NCBI RefSeq assembly: GCF_963666015.1
Contig: NZ_OY762555.1
Location: 744,001-808,000 of the forward strand
Direction: 5' to 3'
DNA from: an uncultured Sphaerochaeta sp.
GTDB lineage: Bacteria > Spirochaetota > Spirochaetia > Sphaerochaetales > Sphaerochaetaceae
Length of the DNA: 64,000 bases
Below, in pieces: positions 27,490 to 36,107 of the stretch (position 1 is its first letter; the number at the start of each line of letters is the position of its first letter). The position numbers and the translations under genes are program-made. The notes beneath the pieces were generated by a model. It saw nothing but the letters and a program-made list of their open reading frames with translations. It was not told where the DNA came from and made no database searches.

Positions 27490-27519
27490 TTTATAGCGAA
27501 TTATCCCCTCGACTGTCAA
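27490..27519 (-). promoter_or_regulatory. Promoter of the amt-PII gene
   Basis: Consensus TTGACA, 18-bp spacer, TATAAA on the minus strand, directly after the aminopeptidase stop codon. It predicts a leader of about 125 nt containing two hairpins. No sigma-54-type motif was found. Confidence 0.7.
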
Positions 27520-27525
27520 GCACTC

Positions 27526-28635
27526 CTAGAGGGAAAGATTCAGGCAGGTTAGTTTCGGATGGACAAAAACACCGTCCTTCCTGACCAGCTCACCATCGAA
27601 GAACATCTCTCCACCACCATACTCACCTCTCTGGATCTGAACCAAATCCCAGTGGACTGCTGACTTGTTTCCATTGTCGCAATCTTCATAGGCATTACCT
27701 GGGGTAAAGTGGATTGATCCAAAGATTTTCTCGTCAAAGAGGATATTATCCATGGGGTTCATGATGCCTGGATTGCATCCAAGTGCAAACTCCCCGATGT
27801 AACGAGCCCCTTCATCTATATCAAGTATTTCATTGATCAGCGCATCATCATCACTATGTGCCTCAACAATCTTCCCATCCTTAAAAGTGAATCGCACATC
27901 CTTGAACTGATGACCATGATAGGTGCTTGCAGTGTTGTAGGCAATGGTTCCATTCACTGAATCCTTGACTGGGCAAGAGTAAATCTCCCCGTCCGGGATA
28001 TTCATCTCCCCTGCACAGGGAATCCAACCCATTCCCTTCACAGAGAATTTCAAGTCGGTTCCTGGTGCTTTTATATGCACCTGGTCAACAGTATCCAAAA
28101 AGGTTTTCGCTTCGGCCATCGCTCTTGCCATTGCCTCATAATCGACTTCAGTACACACCTTGTAGAAGAAATCCTCGAACTCCCTTGTTCCCATTCCACC
28201 CTGCATTGCCATGATTTCGGTCGGATAGCGGAGCACCACCCATTTTGTGTAGGGAAGACGGGTCTTCATATGAACAGGGATATTGTAGTACGTACTGGCC
28301 AGATTGGACTGGGCAGGTATGGTTGCAAGCTCTCGGACATTGGCAATACCCCTAATGCCGATGAACGCGTCCATCTGCCTCATCCGATAGGTATCTACAT
28401 CAGCCCAAGCCTCCAAGGACTCCTTGCTCGCGTTTTCCACCATCGCACGTTCAATTCTCTGGTTCCAGATGTTGACCACAGGATATCCCCCTGCATCATA
28501 GACTGCCTTGATCAGGGCCTCCGTCATGCTCGTGGGAACATCCACTGCATTAATCAAGCAGGATTCTCCCTTCTGTAGTTTTACCGAATACTTCACCAGA
28601 AGCTTTGCAAGCTTCTCTTCTCTAGGATCTGCCAT
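27526..28635 (-). CDS. M29 family metallo-aminopeptidase
   Basis: A 369-aa aminopeptidase of the AmpS/PepS/aminopeptidase T family, cytoplasmic, releasing N-terminal residues from peptides. Candidate metal ligands are in GEMNIPDGE, GEFALGCNPG, GSIHFTPGNAY and AVHWDLVQI. AGGAGT precedes the ATG. The pseudouridine synthase gene lies upstream on the same strand with a 19-bp gap, so the two may be co-transcribed. Confidence 0.92.
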   Translation of the reverse strand: MADPREEKLAKLLVKYSVKLQKGESCLINAVDVPTSMTEALIKAVYDAGGYPVVNIWNQRIERAMVENASKESLEAWADVDTYRMRQMDAFIGIRGIANVRELATIPAQSNLASTYYNIPVHMKTRLPYTKWVVLRYPTEIMAMQGGMGTREFEDFFYKVCTEVDYEAMARAMAEAKTFLDTVDQVHIKAPGTDLKFSVKGMGWIPCAGEMNIPDGEIYSCPVKDSVNGTIAYNTASTYHGHQFKDVRFTFKDGKIVEAHSDDDALINEILDIDEGARYIGEFALGCNPGIMNPMDNILFDEKIFGSIHFTPGNAYEDCDNGNKSAVHWDLVQIQRGEYGGGEMFFDGELVRKDGVFVHPKLTCLNLSL

Positions 28636-28654
28636 TCCATGACTCCTTACACTA

Positions 28655-29386
28655 TTAGATTCTTATTTCCATTGGTTGGGCTGTTACCGGGTGGGGAAAT
28701 TCCACAGCCACAGCCTTGAGAGCCAAATGCTCTGCCTCGGCCCCTTTGTATACCGTATCGCCATCGATAGGCCATCCGCTCCAAGCCAGATGAGCCCTGA
28801 CCTGGTGACGGAACCCCGAGCTCAGTCGACACGTGAACTTCTGGGAATCACCCTCCATCCCACTGTACCATACCTTGGTGAGGTACCATGTACCGGTTGT
28901 CTTGTCGAGTAGATGACGGGGGCTATCAGCGAGTACAGGACGAACTTCCTTCCGATTTTCTCCATACCGTCTAAAGAGACTTCCGATGGAGATTTCCCGG
29001 CCTTTATAAATAAAGGGATCTTCATAAGGATAGGGGGGATAACCTACTCGTGTGGTGTCTTGATATACATGGGAAAGCGCATGATACTCCTTGAAGAAGA
29101 GATCTGCTTTTTGGATAGCCTGCAGGGAAGTATAGGCTTCTTTTGTACGTGCAATGACAACCAGGCCACTGGTTGCAGTATCCAAGCGGTGCAAAACACC
29201 ACCCTCCCATGTATTGACTCCCCCGACATCCAACACCTCCGGAAAAGACAAGGACACCAGGCCAAGCAATGTCAGCTTGTCCTTTTTGTCAGTCTTCAAC
29301 GGTACGGTGGGCAGGTTTGCCTGTTTGTTCACCACCAGAATATCGTGGTCCTCATAGACAAGTTCCAATTGCATAGTATCATTCAT
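28655..29386 (-). CDS. RluA-family 23S rRNA/tRNA pseudouridine synthase
   Basis: A 243-aa enzyme that isomerises uridine to pseudouridine in RNA. The active-site motif HRLDTATSGLVV is near residues 67-78, preceded by VVNKQANLPTVP; the C-terminal GFRHQVRAHLAW segment is also typical. It lacks an S4 domain, which puts it near RluA/RluC-like short forms; the target base cannot be told. The gene starts right after GAGGT, so the second in-frame ATG at 29374 is also possible. Confidence 0.87.
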   Translation of the reverse strand: MNDTMQLELVYEDHDILVVNKQANLPTVPLKTDKKDKLTLLGLVSLSFPEVLDVGGVNTWEGGVLHRLDTATSGLVVIARTKEAYTSLQAIQKADLFFKEYHALSHVYQDTTRVGYPPYPYEDPFIYKGREISIGSLFRRYGENRKEVRPVLADSPRHLLDKTTGTWYLTKVWYSGMEGDSQKFTCRLSSGFRHQVRAHLAWSGWPIDGDTVYKGAEAEHLALKAVAVEFPHPVTAQPMEIRI

Positions 29387-29456
29387 ACCTCTTCAATATA
29401 GCAAATATCCAGAGGTTCGGCACCTGAAAAACCGAAAAGAGAGAAAACGAGTTGCT

Positions 29457-29484
29457 TTGCATTGGAAGAAAGCTGTTGTATACT
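29457..29484 (+). promoter_or_regulatory. Leaderless-type promoter candidate
   Basis: TTGCAT, 16-bp spacer and TATACT, six bases before the ATG at 29491. No ribosome site is present. Confidence 0.5.
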
Positions 29485-29490
29485 CTGCCT

Positions 29491-30417
29491 ATGCAAGAGA
29501 TACCCATCAATACCTATAATTCGCCAAACGTCATCCTAGAGTTGATTTACAAACTGAAGATCAAGGATGTCATGACGACAGACCTGGTCACCGCTACCAA
29601 GGATACACCATTACGCGAAATACAGTACATCATGAGGGAGAGACAGGTCACCGGACTACCGATCGTACTTGGCAAGCGTCTCATCGGCATTGTCAGTATG
29701 GATGACATTATTCAGGCACTCGATAAGGGGTATATCAATGAGAAAGCCCAGGACCACATGACACGCAACCTCATCGTCCTTGAGGATGATATGCCGATCT
29801 CTTTTGCAATCAGCTACTTCGACCGTTTCAGTTATCACCGATTCCCGGTTTTAAACAAGCATAAGGAACTGGTGGGAATGATCACAAGCCGAGATATCAC
29901 CAGTACCTTGTTGGTGGAGATTAACAGGGAGATAGAGGACCTTGAAAAGAGAACTCGCACCACAAGCCTCAGCGAGGAGATGAGCGGGGAGATCCACACC
30001 TATTCCATTCTCAAGCATGATTTTGAGAATGCGGGATACGCCAGTACCGAGATCAAGAAACGACTCAAGAGTGCAGGCATTACCCCCCATGTTATCCGCC
30101 GTGCTGCAATTGCAAGCTATGAGCTTGAGATGAATCTTGTTGTACACTCCGATGGTGGGGAGTTGATAGCTGAGTACTCCCCACAAACCATTCAGATCAC
30201 TGCACGTGACAGTGGACCAGGTATCAGCGACGTGGAATCGGCGATGACGGCGGGATGGACTACCGCTAGTGAATGGATACGCTCCCTCGGCTTTGGTGCC
30301 GGAATGGGGCTGCCCAATGTCAAATCAGTGGCGGACGACTTTACCATAGAGAGCACGCTCAATGGTACAACAGTTGTCTGTGTTATTGCATTGCACCCAA
30401 ATCAGGAGGAAACATAG
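29491..30417 (+). CDS. CBS-pair protein with anti-sigma-type (GHKL) ATPase domain
   Basis: A 308-aa protein with two CBS domains (about residues 20-135), a short helical linker and a C-terminal HATPase domain with the N-box ELEMNLVVHS, the G1 box DSGPGI and the G2 box GFGAGMGLPNVKS. CBS pairs sense adenine nucleotides, and the ATPase resembles RsbW/SpoIIAB serine kinases. Similar proteins next to DRTGG and PHP genes are known near Fe-hydrogenase or complex I-like genes in clostridia and Thermotogales. It heads a three-gene operon. Confidence 0.8.
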   Translation: MQEIPINTYNSPNVILELIYKLKIKDVMTTDLVTATKDTPLREIQYIMRERQVTGLPIVLGKRLIGIVSMDDIIQALDKGYINEKAQDHMTRNLIVLEDDMPISFAISYFDRFSYHRFPVLNKHKELVGMITSRDITSTLLVEINREIEDLEKRTRTTSLSEEMSGEIHTYSILKHDFENAGYASTEIKKRLKSAGITPHVIRRAAIASYELEMNLVVHSDGGELIAEYSPQTIQITARDSGPGISDVESAMTAGWTTASEWIRSLGFGAGMGLPNVKSVADDFTIESTLNGTTVVCVIALHPNQEET

Positions 30418-30768
30418 ATGCATGTACAAGACCTTGCAGCCTTGGAAGGCTTCAAAGCAGAACATAGTGAATTGGAGAACTGGGAAATTACTGATGCCTA
30501 TTGCGGGGATCTGCTCAGTGATGTAATGGGAAATGCTCCCTCTGAAAGCGTCCTTGTCACCATTCAGGCCCACAAGAATACTGTAGCTGTCGCGTCACTG
30601 GCTGGGATTCGGGCGCTGGTGATCTGCAACAACCGCAGTGTTCCTTCCGATATGCTGGAAGCAGCGAAGGAAGAGGATATCTCCATCTTTACCACCAAGG
30701 ACACCCAATTTGAAGCCAGTTGCAAGATTGCAAAGGTTTTGGGGAGACTTGATGCTGGTACCGATTGA
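30418..30768 (+). CDS. DRTGG-domain-like protein
   Basis: A 116-aa protein resembling the DRTGG domain found beside CBS domains and HPr-kinase-like proteins. The alternating strand-helix pattern (VLVTIQAHKNTVAVASLAG, ALVICNNRSV, ISIFTTKDTQFE) fits that small ligand-binding fold. Function is unknown; presumably it works with the CBS/ATPase and PHP neighbours. AGGAGG precedes the ATG. Confidence 0.7.
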   Translation: MHVQDLAALEGFKAEHSELENWEITDAYCGDLLSDVMGNAPSESVLVTIQAHKNTVAVASLAGIRALVICNNRSVPSDMLEAAKEEDISIFTTKDTQFEASCKIAKVLGRLDAGTD

Positions 30769-31462
30769 TCTACACAACCACAGCTGCCTATCTCCTTGCG
30801 GGGATGATGATCTCACCCCTTCACTCCTTGCCGTGGAGGCCATGGAACAGGGTATCGAGATTCTTGCCCTGAGTGACCATAACAGTGCAAGGAATCTTCC
30901 TGCTTTCGCTGAGGCGTGTGAGCTTTGCTGTATTCTCCCCCTCTTTGGCATGGAAGTGACAACCAGCGAAGAGGTACACGTACTTACGCTTTTTCCGAGG
31001 TTGGAGGATGCCCTGGATTTTGGGACATTTATTGAGTTTCTCCTGCCCCCAATCAAGAATGACAGGAGATTATTCGGCAAGCAACTGGTGGTGAATCTAG
31101 AAGGCGAGGTGCAGGAGGAAGTGGATGCGATGCTTGCTGCTGCCACCTCACTTTCCTTCTCCGATGTGGTGGAGGAGGCCTTGAGCAGGGATGCATTGGT
31201 CATCCCAGCACATATTGACCGATTTGCAAACAGTGCCCTAGCCAATCTGGGCTTTCTTCCGGAACTTCCCTACAGCGCATTGGAGGCGATGCACCCCCCC
31301 GTGCATGCCGATACCCACGGCTTGGTGGTGCTTACCGGATCCGATGCACATAGCCTTGAACAGGTAGGTAGAAGAACCTGTTCACTGGAGATGAACGATT
31401 GCTCCTATGAGTCACTCAAGAAAGCACTGGCCAAGCGAAACCTGGTAGCATACCGTTCATAG
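30752..31462 (+). CDS. PHP-domain metal-dependent phosphoesterase
   Basis: A 236-aa PHP protein with the metal-binding motifs DLHNHSCLSP (His8, His10), ALSDHNSARN, GMEVTT, PAHIDR and GSDAHS. Members are phosphoesterases, including RNase AM/TrpH-like enzymes that degrade short RNAs or dephosphorylate nucleotides. It overlaps the preceding gene by 17 bases; GGGGAG serves as ribosome site. Confidence 0.85.
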   Translation: MLVPIDLHNHSCLSPCGDDDLTPSLLAVEAMEQGIEILALSDHNSARNLPAFAEACELCCILPLFGMEVTTSEEVHVLTLFPRLEDALDFGTFIEFLLPPIKNDRRLFGKQLVVNLEGEVQEEVDAMLAAATSLSFSDVVEEALSRDALVIPAHIDRFANSALANLGFLPELPYSALEAMHPPVHADTHGLVVLTGSDAHSLEQVGRRTCSLEMNDCSYESLKKALAKRNLVAYRS

Positions 31463-31497
31463 GCACACAGGTTTCAGCTTCAGCCAGCTTATTGCTG

Positions 31498-32205
31498 TTA
31501 TCGGTCCGAACGACCGAAGATGCGCAAGAGGAAAAGGAAAAGGTTGAGGAAATCGAGATAGAGAGAAAGTGCTCCAATTATGCTCAACTTGGTAAAGGTT
31601 TCCTCATCAATATCTGTTCCATAACTCTGGTTCCAACGTACAATTTTCTGGGTATCCCAAGCAGTGAGACCAAGAAAGATGGCCACACCGGCAAAACTGA
31701 TCAAGTAATCAAGTCCGCTTGAACCAAGGAACATATTAAGCACCATTGTTCCGATTAAACCCCATATTCCCATAACCAGGTACGAACCGATCCTGTTGAG
31801 ATCACGCTTTGTGGTCATGGCATAGAGGCTCATCCCGGCAAACATAAGAGCCGCGGTGAGGAAGCTCTTGTATATGACGGCTCCAGTATACACGATAAAG
31901 ATGGTACTCAGCATAATCCCATTAAGTGCAGAATACGCAAGGAATGCACCAATGGCACTTGCCTGGCTCATCCTATCAAGGCGAGCAGTGAGATAGAATA
32001 CCAATGCAAATTGTCCAATGACGAGCAGAAGAAAACCCATCATGTTCCCGACAAGTGCCTGGAGAAGTGCAGGATTACTTGCTACAAAATAAGAAATCAA
32101 GGCCGTCAAGCCAAGCCCTGCGGTCATCCAAAGGTATACGTTTTTCAATATCGTCCGTTCACGGACTTGTACATTCTGAAGTATTGAACTCTTTTGTTCT
32201 GCCAT
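31498..32205 (-). CDS. Bax inhibitor-1 / YccA family membrane protein
   Basis: A 235-aa protein with seven transmembrane helices and BI-1 motifs (LWMTAGLGLTALISYF, AWDTQKI, LYLDFLNLFLFLLRIFG). Bacterial relatives include pH-sensitive calcium leak channels and FtsH modulators; the role here is not known. AGGAGG precedes the ATG. Confidence 0.9.
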   Translation of the reverse strand: MAEQKSSILQNVQVRERTILKNVYLWMTAGLGLTALISYFVASNPALLQALVGNMMGFLLLVIGQFALVFYLTARLDRMSQASAIGAFLAYSALNGIMLSTIFIVYTGAVIYKSFLTAALMFAGMSLYAMTTKRDLNRIGSYLVMGIWGLIGTMVLNMFLGSSGLDYLISFAGVAIFLGLTAWDTQKIVRWNQSYGTDIDEETFTKLSIIGALSLYLDFLNLFLFLLRIFGRSDR

Positions 32206-32323
32206 TGCTGTAAGCCTCCTAAGCTATCTTACCATAATTTCATCAATCCTGAAGAAAAGGTCAAGCATTTGATTGCGTTCAGCACGCTATGCAAGTCCAT
32301 TTCCTGATGGTATAGTAAAGTCT

Positions 32324-33019
32324 ATGACAAACAAGCCTCTTTTATCCCTCATTTGTATCATCATTGTTCTGCTAATGGGCTGCACTTCCACGAGTACTCA
32401 TGAACGTGTCAGTGCCGTTGAGGCTGAGAATGCCCTTAGGGAAGTAACCAAACTCGCAAGCCAAGCAGTGGATGCCAACCTTTTCAGCGAGATGGGTTTA
32501 CAGGACCTGCTTCCTCAGGAGGCAGCTCACTTTACTGATATGGGAGGAATACCACTCTTCCTTGATCACCTGGACAAATGGCAGACCCAGGTCCAGCAGG
32601 CATTTCGTAGCGTACTGGTGCAGACAACCATTCTGGTGGAAGAGAATAGCAGCGAAGTGGTCTGGGAAAACCCGGAAGCAGCACTGCAGAGAGGAAACCA
32701 AAGCGCTACGAAAGAGTTAACAAAGCAGAGGGGAGATGTGATTAGGAAAGAAGTCTTAAAGAGACTCAAGGATGCGTTAGATTCAAGCAATGGAACATGG
32801 AACGTAATCCTCGATCGTTATGGTATTTGGCAAAAAGGGACCAGCCTTTGGGGAGAAGAAGTGCTTGTAGAGGTCAAGGATGAGCCATTTGAACATCTTT
32901 CAACACAGTTCCTGGAAACCTATTTTGAAGAACTTGGAAGACAGGAAGAGATCTTAAGAACCACCCCGGTTCCTAAAGGAAGCGGTTCCTTCCTGGAACT
33001 TTTTTGGCAGGATGCATAG
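32324..33019 (+). CDS. Lipoprotein of unknown function
   Basis: A 231-aa protein with a lipoprotein signal (LLMGC, lipidated Cys20) and a mostly helical, charged mature part. I do not recognise the family. It lacks a ribosome site; an extended -10 (TGgTATAGT, 32311-32316) lies seven bases before the ATG. rarA starts three bases after its stop, so the two share a transcript. Confidence 0.7.
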   Translation: MTNKPLLSLICIIIVLLMGCTSTSTHERVSAVEAENALREVTKLASQAVDANLFSEMGLQDLLPQEAAHFTDMGGIPLFLDHLDKWQTQVQQAFRSVLVQTTILVEENSSEVVWENPEAALQRGNQSATKELTKQRGDVIRKEVLKRLKDALDSSNGTWNVILDRYGIWQKGTSLWGEEVLVEVKDEPFEHLSTQFLETYFEELGRQEEILRTTPVPKGSGSFLELFWQDA

Positions 33020-33021
33020 CT

Positions 33022-35283
33022 ATGAACCTATTTGCTGCAGCAAACGAAGCTGAAGAGAGGAAAAACCAACCACTGGCCTATCGGATGAGACCCCGTAACC
33101 TGGATGAGTACATCGGCCAAGATGCCATCATCGGCAAAGGTCGACTACTCAGGCGTGCAATACAAGCAGACCAGCTCTCCTCGGTTATCTTCTATGGTCC
33201 ACCAGGAACAGGAAAAACCACCCTCGCAAGAGTCATAGCAAATACCACAAAACGACACTTTTCTACACTCAACGCAGTACTCAGTGGAGTCAAAGAGCTT
33301 CGCTATGAAATCGAGGAGGCTCGCCAACGCTTGGAGTTATACAGCCAGGGCACGATTCTCTTTGTTGATGAGGTACATCGTTGGAACAAGAGCCAGCAGG
33401 ATGCACTACTGCCCTGGGTGGAGAATGGAACGGTCATCCTTATTGGAGCCACTACAGAGAACCCCTATTTTGAGGTAAATGCTGCTTTGGTGAGCAGGTC
33501 ACGCATTTTCCAGTTGAAGAGCCTTACCAGTGAAGATCTTTTTGCAATCGGAATGCAAGCACTGGGGGATAAGGAGCGGGGATATGGGGAGTATCCGGTG
33601 CAGTTTGAAGAAGGGGCCTTGGAGCACTTGGTCGAGATTGCTAACGGAGATGCAAGGAGCCTACTTAATGCCTTGCAACTTGCTGTTGAGACTTCAATTG
33701 AGGTCTTTCCTCCGCCTCCAGGAACAGAGATCTATATCTCCAAGGATTCTGCAGAACAATCAATACAGAAGAAGGCAGTACTGTATGACAAGGAGGGTGA
33801 TTACCACTTCGATGTCATCAGTGCCTTCATCAAGAGTATTCGTGGCAGTGACCCCGATGCTACACTCTATTGGCTTGCCAGAATGGTGAGCGCTGGGGAA
33901 GACCCGAAGTTCATTTTCCGGAGAATGCTTATCAGCGCCTGCGAGGATGTTGGATTGGCCGATCCATCGGCAATTGTTGTGGTTCAGGCCGACGCACAAG
34001 CCTTTGAGCGTATTGGATTACCCGAAGGCCGCTTTCACCTGACCCATGCAGCCCTCTACCTTGCAACAACGGAGAAGAGCAACTCTACCTTGGCTTTCTT
34101 TGATGCACTCAAAGGTGTTGAACAGCAAGCCCAGGATGAGGTACCGAACCACCTTCGTGACGGAAATCGAGACGCAAAAGGATTCGGGCATGGGGAAGGA
34201 TATCTTTACCCTCACGCCTATCAGGATCACTGGGTTGCCCAGCAATACCTCCCATCTTCCCTGCAAGGAAAGGTGTATTACGAACCCAGTGACCAAGGCT
34301 ATGAAAAGAGCATCAAGAAAAAGGTGCAGAGACATAGGGAAGAACAGCTTGAGAGTGCCCAAAGCGATGCATTTGTCGAGAACCTCTCCTACTCTCCGGG
34401 AGACAAGAGCAGACAGAGGTGGATTAACCGCACCATCAGTGAACGGGGTTCATTGCTCAAGGAGATTCGTGAGCGTCTTTTCCGTGGTGTACAGCTCAGA
34501 CGGAGTGACCGGGTGTTGGTGTGCAATGCTGGACATGGAATGTTGCTTTGGGAGGCGTATCGTTCAACCCCAGAAGGATTGGTGGTGGCCCAGGTACGAA
34601 ACAAGGACCAGGCGGAACACATCAACCACTACGCTGAGTCACTCTCATCAGTGGAGCGACCCCATGTATATGCTGAACCGCTGGAAACACTGCTTTCCCA
34701 CCTTGAACAAGGATTACAGTTCGAGGTTATCTTGGGAAGAAACCTGCTCAGCAGGGCAAAGCTATCAGAACCATTGCTTGGCAGTCTTGTCTCCCGTTTA
34801 GCTAAGAATGGTTCATTGCACTTAGCTGAAAGCATACCTGTTTCAGGCTCAAGACTCTCCCACTTTATCAAGGGGGAAGAGCAACGATTGCTTGAGGAGG
34901 CAGAAAACTATCTCTACGGCGACCCAGAGAACCCGCTTACCAACTGGGATGAGAATGACTTGGAAAAACTCTTCATCGAGCGAGATCTTGATGTTGATAT
35001 TCACTCTCTCAACTTATTTGAGCATAGGATGATGCAAAACCAGGATGTCGAGCGGTATCTTGCTTCATCCTATCTCCCGGCATGGAAAACCTTGGGAATA
35101 ATGGTTGATGAAGATGCTCTGAGAAATGCATTAATTGAACAGCTGGCAAACCGTCCGCTTGAATGGAAACATCATCTTGCAATTATAGATGCCTATCGAG
35201 AAAGAGCAATTTCCAGTGAATCCCATAGCAGTGATGGTAAGCAAGAGAAAGACCTACAAGGAAAAGGACATGGAAGCAACTGA
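33022..35283 (+). CDS. rarA: RarA (MgsA) AAA+ ATPase fused to a methyltransferase-like domain
   Basis: A 753-aa protein. Residues 1 to about 440 are the replication-associated recombination protein RarA: Walker A GPPGTGKT at 59-66, Walker [11 protein letters not shown], sensor 1 [11 protein letters not shown] and the C-terminal [11 protein letters not shown]...QQYLP at 394-410. RarA acts at stalled forks with SSB. About 310 further residues contain a Rossmann-like SAM-methyltransferase-type segment ([11 protein letters not shown] at 496-506, then alternating strands and helices). RarA fused to such a region is known from cyanobacteria as an uncharacterised fusion. Whether the domain methylates anything is unknown. 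Confidence 0.9.
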   Translation: MNLFAAANEAEERKNQPLAYRMRPRNLDEYIGQDAIIGKGRLLRRAIQADQLSSVIFYGPPGTGKTTLARVIANTTKRHFSTLNAVLSGVKELRYEIEEARQRLELYSQGTILFVDEVHRWNKSQQDALLPWVENGTVILIGATTENPYFEVNAALVSRSRIFQLKSLTSEDLFAIGMQALGDKERGYGEYPVQFEEGALEHLVEIANGDARSLLNALQLAVETSIEVFPPPPGTEIYISKDSAEQSIQKKAVLYDKEGDYHFDVISAFIKSIRGSDPDATLYWLARMVSAGEDPKFIFRRMLISACEDVGLADPSAIVVVQADAQAFERIGLPEGRFHLTHAALYLATTEKSNSTLAFFDALKGVEQQAQDEVPNHLRDGNRDAKGFGHGEGYLYPHAYQDHWVAQQYLPSSLQGKVYYEPSDQGYEKSIKKKVQRHREEQLESAQSDAFVENLSYSPGDKSRQRWINRTISERGSLLKEIRERLFRGVQLRRSDRVLVCNAGHGMLLWEAYRSTPEGLVVAQVRNKDQAEHINHYAESLSSVERPHVYAEPLETLLSHLEQGLQFEVILGRNLLSRAKLSEPLLGSLVSRLAKNGSLHLAESIPVSGSRLSHFIKGEEQRLLEEAENYLYGDPENPLTNWDENDLEKLFIERDLDVDIHSLNLFEHRMMQNQDVERYLASSYLPAWKTLGIMVDEDALRNALIEQLANRPLEWKHHLAIIDAYRERAISSESHSSDGKQEKDLQGKGHGSN

Positions 35284-35343
35284 TTACCCAAGAAGCACTT
35301 GCTCCAAGAAGCTCATTTTTTTAGAAAATTTGACAGAGGGTTG

Positions 35344-35372
35344 TTGACAAAGAAAAGCGTTTAGGTCATAGT
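35344..35372 (+). promoter_or_regulatory. Promoter of the tRNA cluster
   Basis: TTGACA, 17-bp spacer, CATAGT, about 50 bases before tRNA-His. The intervening DNA holds no other recognisable feature. Confidence 0.6.
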
Positions 35373-35422
35373 ATGCAACGTTGAAACGCACTGGTGATGC
35401 AAGCCACTGCTTCAGCTACCAT

Positions 35423-35495
35423 GGTGGAAGTAGTTCAATGGTAGAGCACCAGATTGTGGATCTGGCTGTTGCGGGTTCGAGCCCCGTCTTCCACC
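35423..35495 (+). tRNA. tRNA-His (GTG)
   Basis: A cloverleaf with GTGGAAG/CTTCCAC acceptor, anticodon loop TTGTGGA, and T arm GCGGGTTCGAGCCCCGT. The extra G-1 of tRNA-His is encoded at 35423 and pairs with C73. The 3' CCA is not encoded. Confidence 0.97.
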
Positions 35496-35512
35496 CTAAC
35501 CGGGTCGTTAGC

Positions 35513-35586
<74 letters not shown>

Positions 35587-35617
35587 AAGGTTTGGTTTTT
35601 TGAAATTTTATTGTCAT

Positions 35618-35690
35618 GGGCCGCTAGCTCAGCTGGTAGAGCAGCAGACTCTTAATCTGCGGGTCAAAGGTTCGATCCCTTTGCGGCTCA
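35618..35690 (+). tRNA. tRNA-Lys (CTT)
   Basis: Acceptor GGGCCGC/GCGGCTC with one G-U pair, anticodon stem GCAGA/TCTGC with loop CTCTTAA, discriminator A. CCA is not encoded. Confidence 0.96.
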
Positions 35691-35728
35691 ATACATGGCG
35701 AACCTCGCTAAGGGGCAAGACATGCACC

Positions 35729-35810
35729 GCGAGAGTGGTGAAATTGGCAGACACGCCAGACTTAGGATCTGGTACCTTACGGTGTAGGGGTTCAAGTCCC
35801 CTCTCTCGCA
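35729..35810 (+). tRNA. tRNA-Leu (TAG)
   Basis: An 82-nt class II tRNA with acceptor GCGAGAG/CTCTCGC, anticodon loop CTTAGGA and a short variable arm. CCA is not encoded. Confidence 0.96.
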
Positions 35811-35852
35811 AAGGACAATCCAAGTTGGACTGTCTGGCAAAACGGTTTTTTT

Positions 35853-35924
35853 GCGAAAGTAGCTCAGTGGTAGAGCTCCACCTTGCCAAGGTGGATGTCG
35901 CGGGTTCAAGTCCCGTCTTTCGCT
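35853..35924 (+). tRNA. tRNA-Gly (GCC)
   Basis: Acceptor GCGAAAG/CTTTCGC, anticodon stem CCACC/GGTGG with loop TTGCCAA. CCA is not encoded. It is the last of five tRNAs in the cluster. Confidence 0.96.
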
Positions 35925-35927
35925 CTT

Positions 35928-35960
35928 AAAGCAGTCAGAGAATTCTGGCTGCTTTTCTTT
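35928..35960 (+). terminator. Terminator of the tRNA cluster
   Basis: A 12-bp stem (AAAGCAGTCAGA / TCTGGCTGCTTT, one G-U) with a 4-nt loop and T-rich tail, three bases after tRNA-Gly. Confidence 0.85.
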
Positions 35961-36107
35961 GCTCCTAGGTGATGTTGCTTTGATAGTAGACTAATTTGTA
36001 TTATATTATGCATAAAAGATATAGCTAATATATATTTTGATCGAAACGCTTTCTCTTTCCCAAAAAGAAAGTATACTCTAGGTTCAAAGAGGCAAGGTAA
36101 CTTTCAA

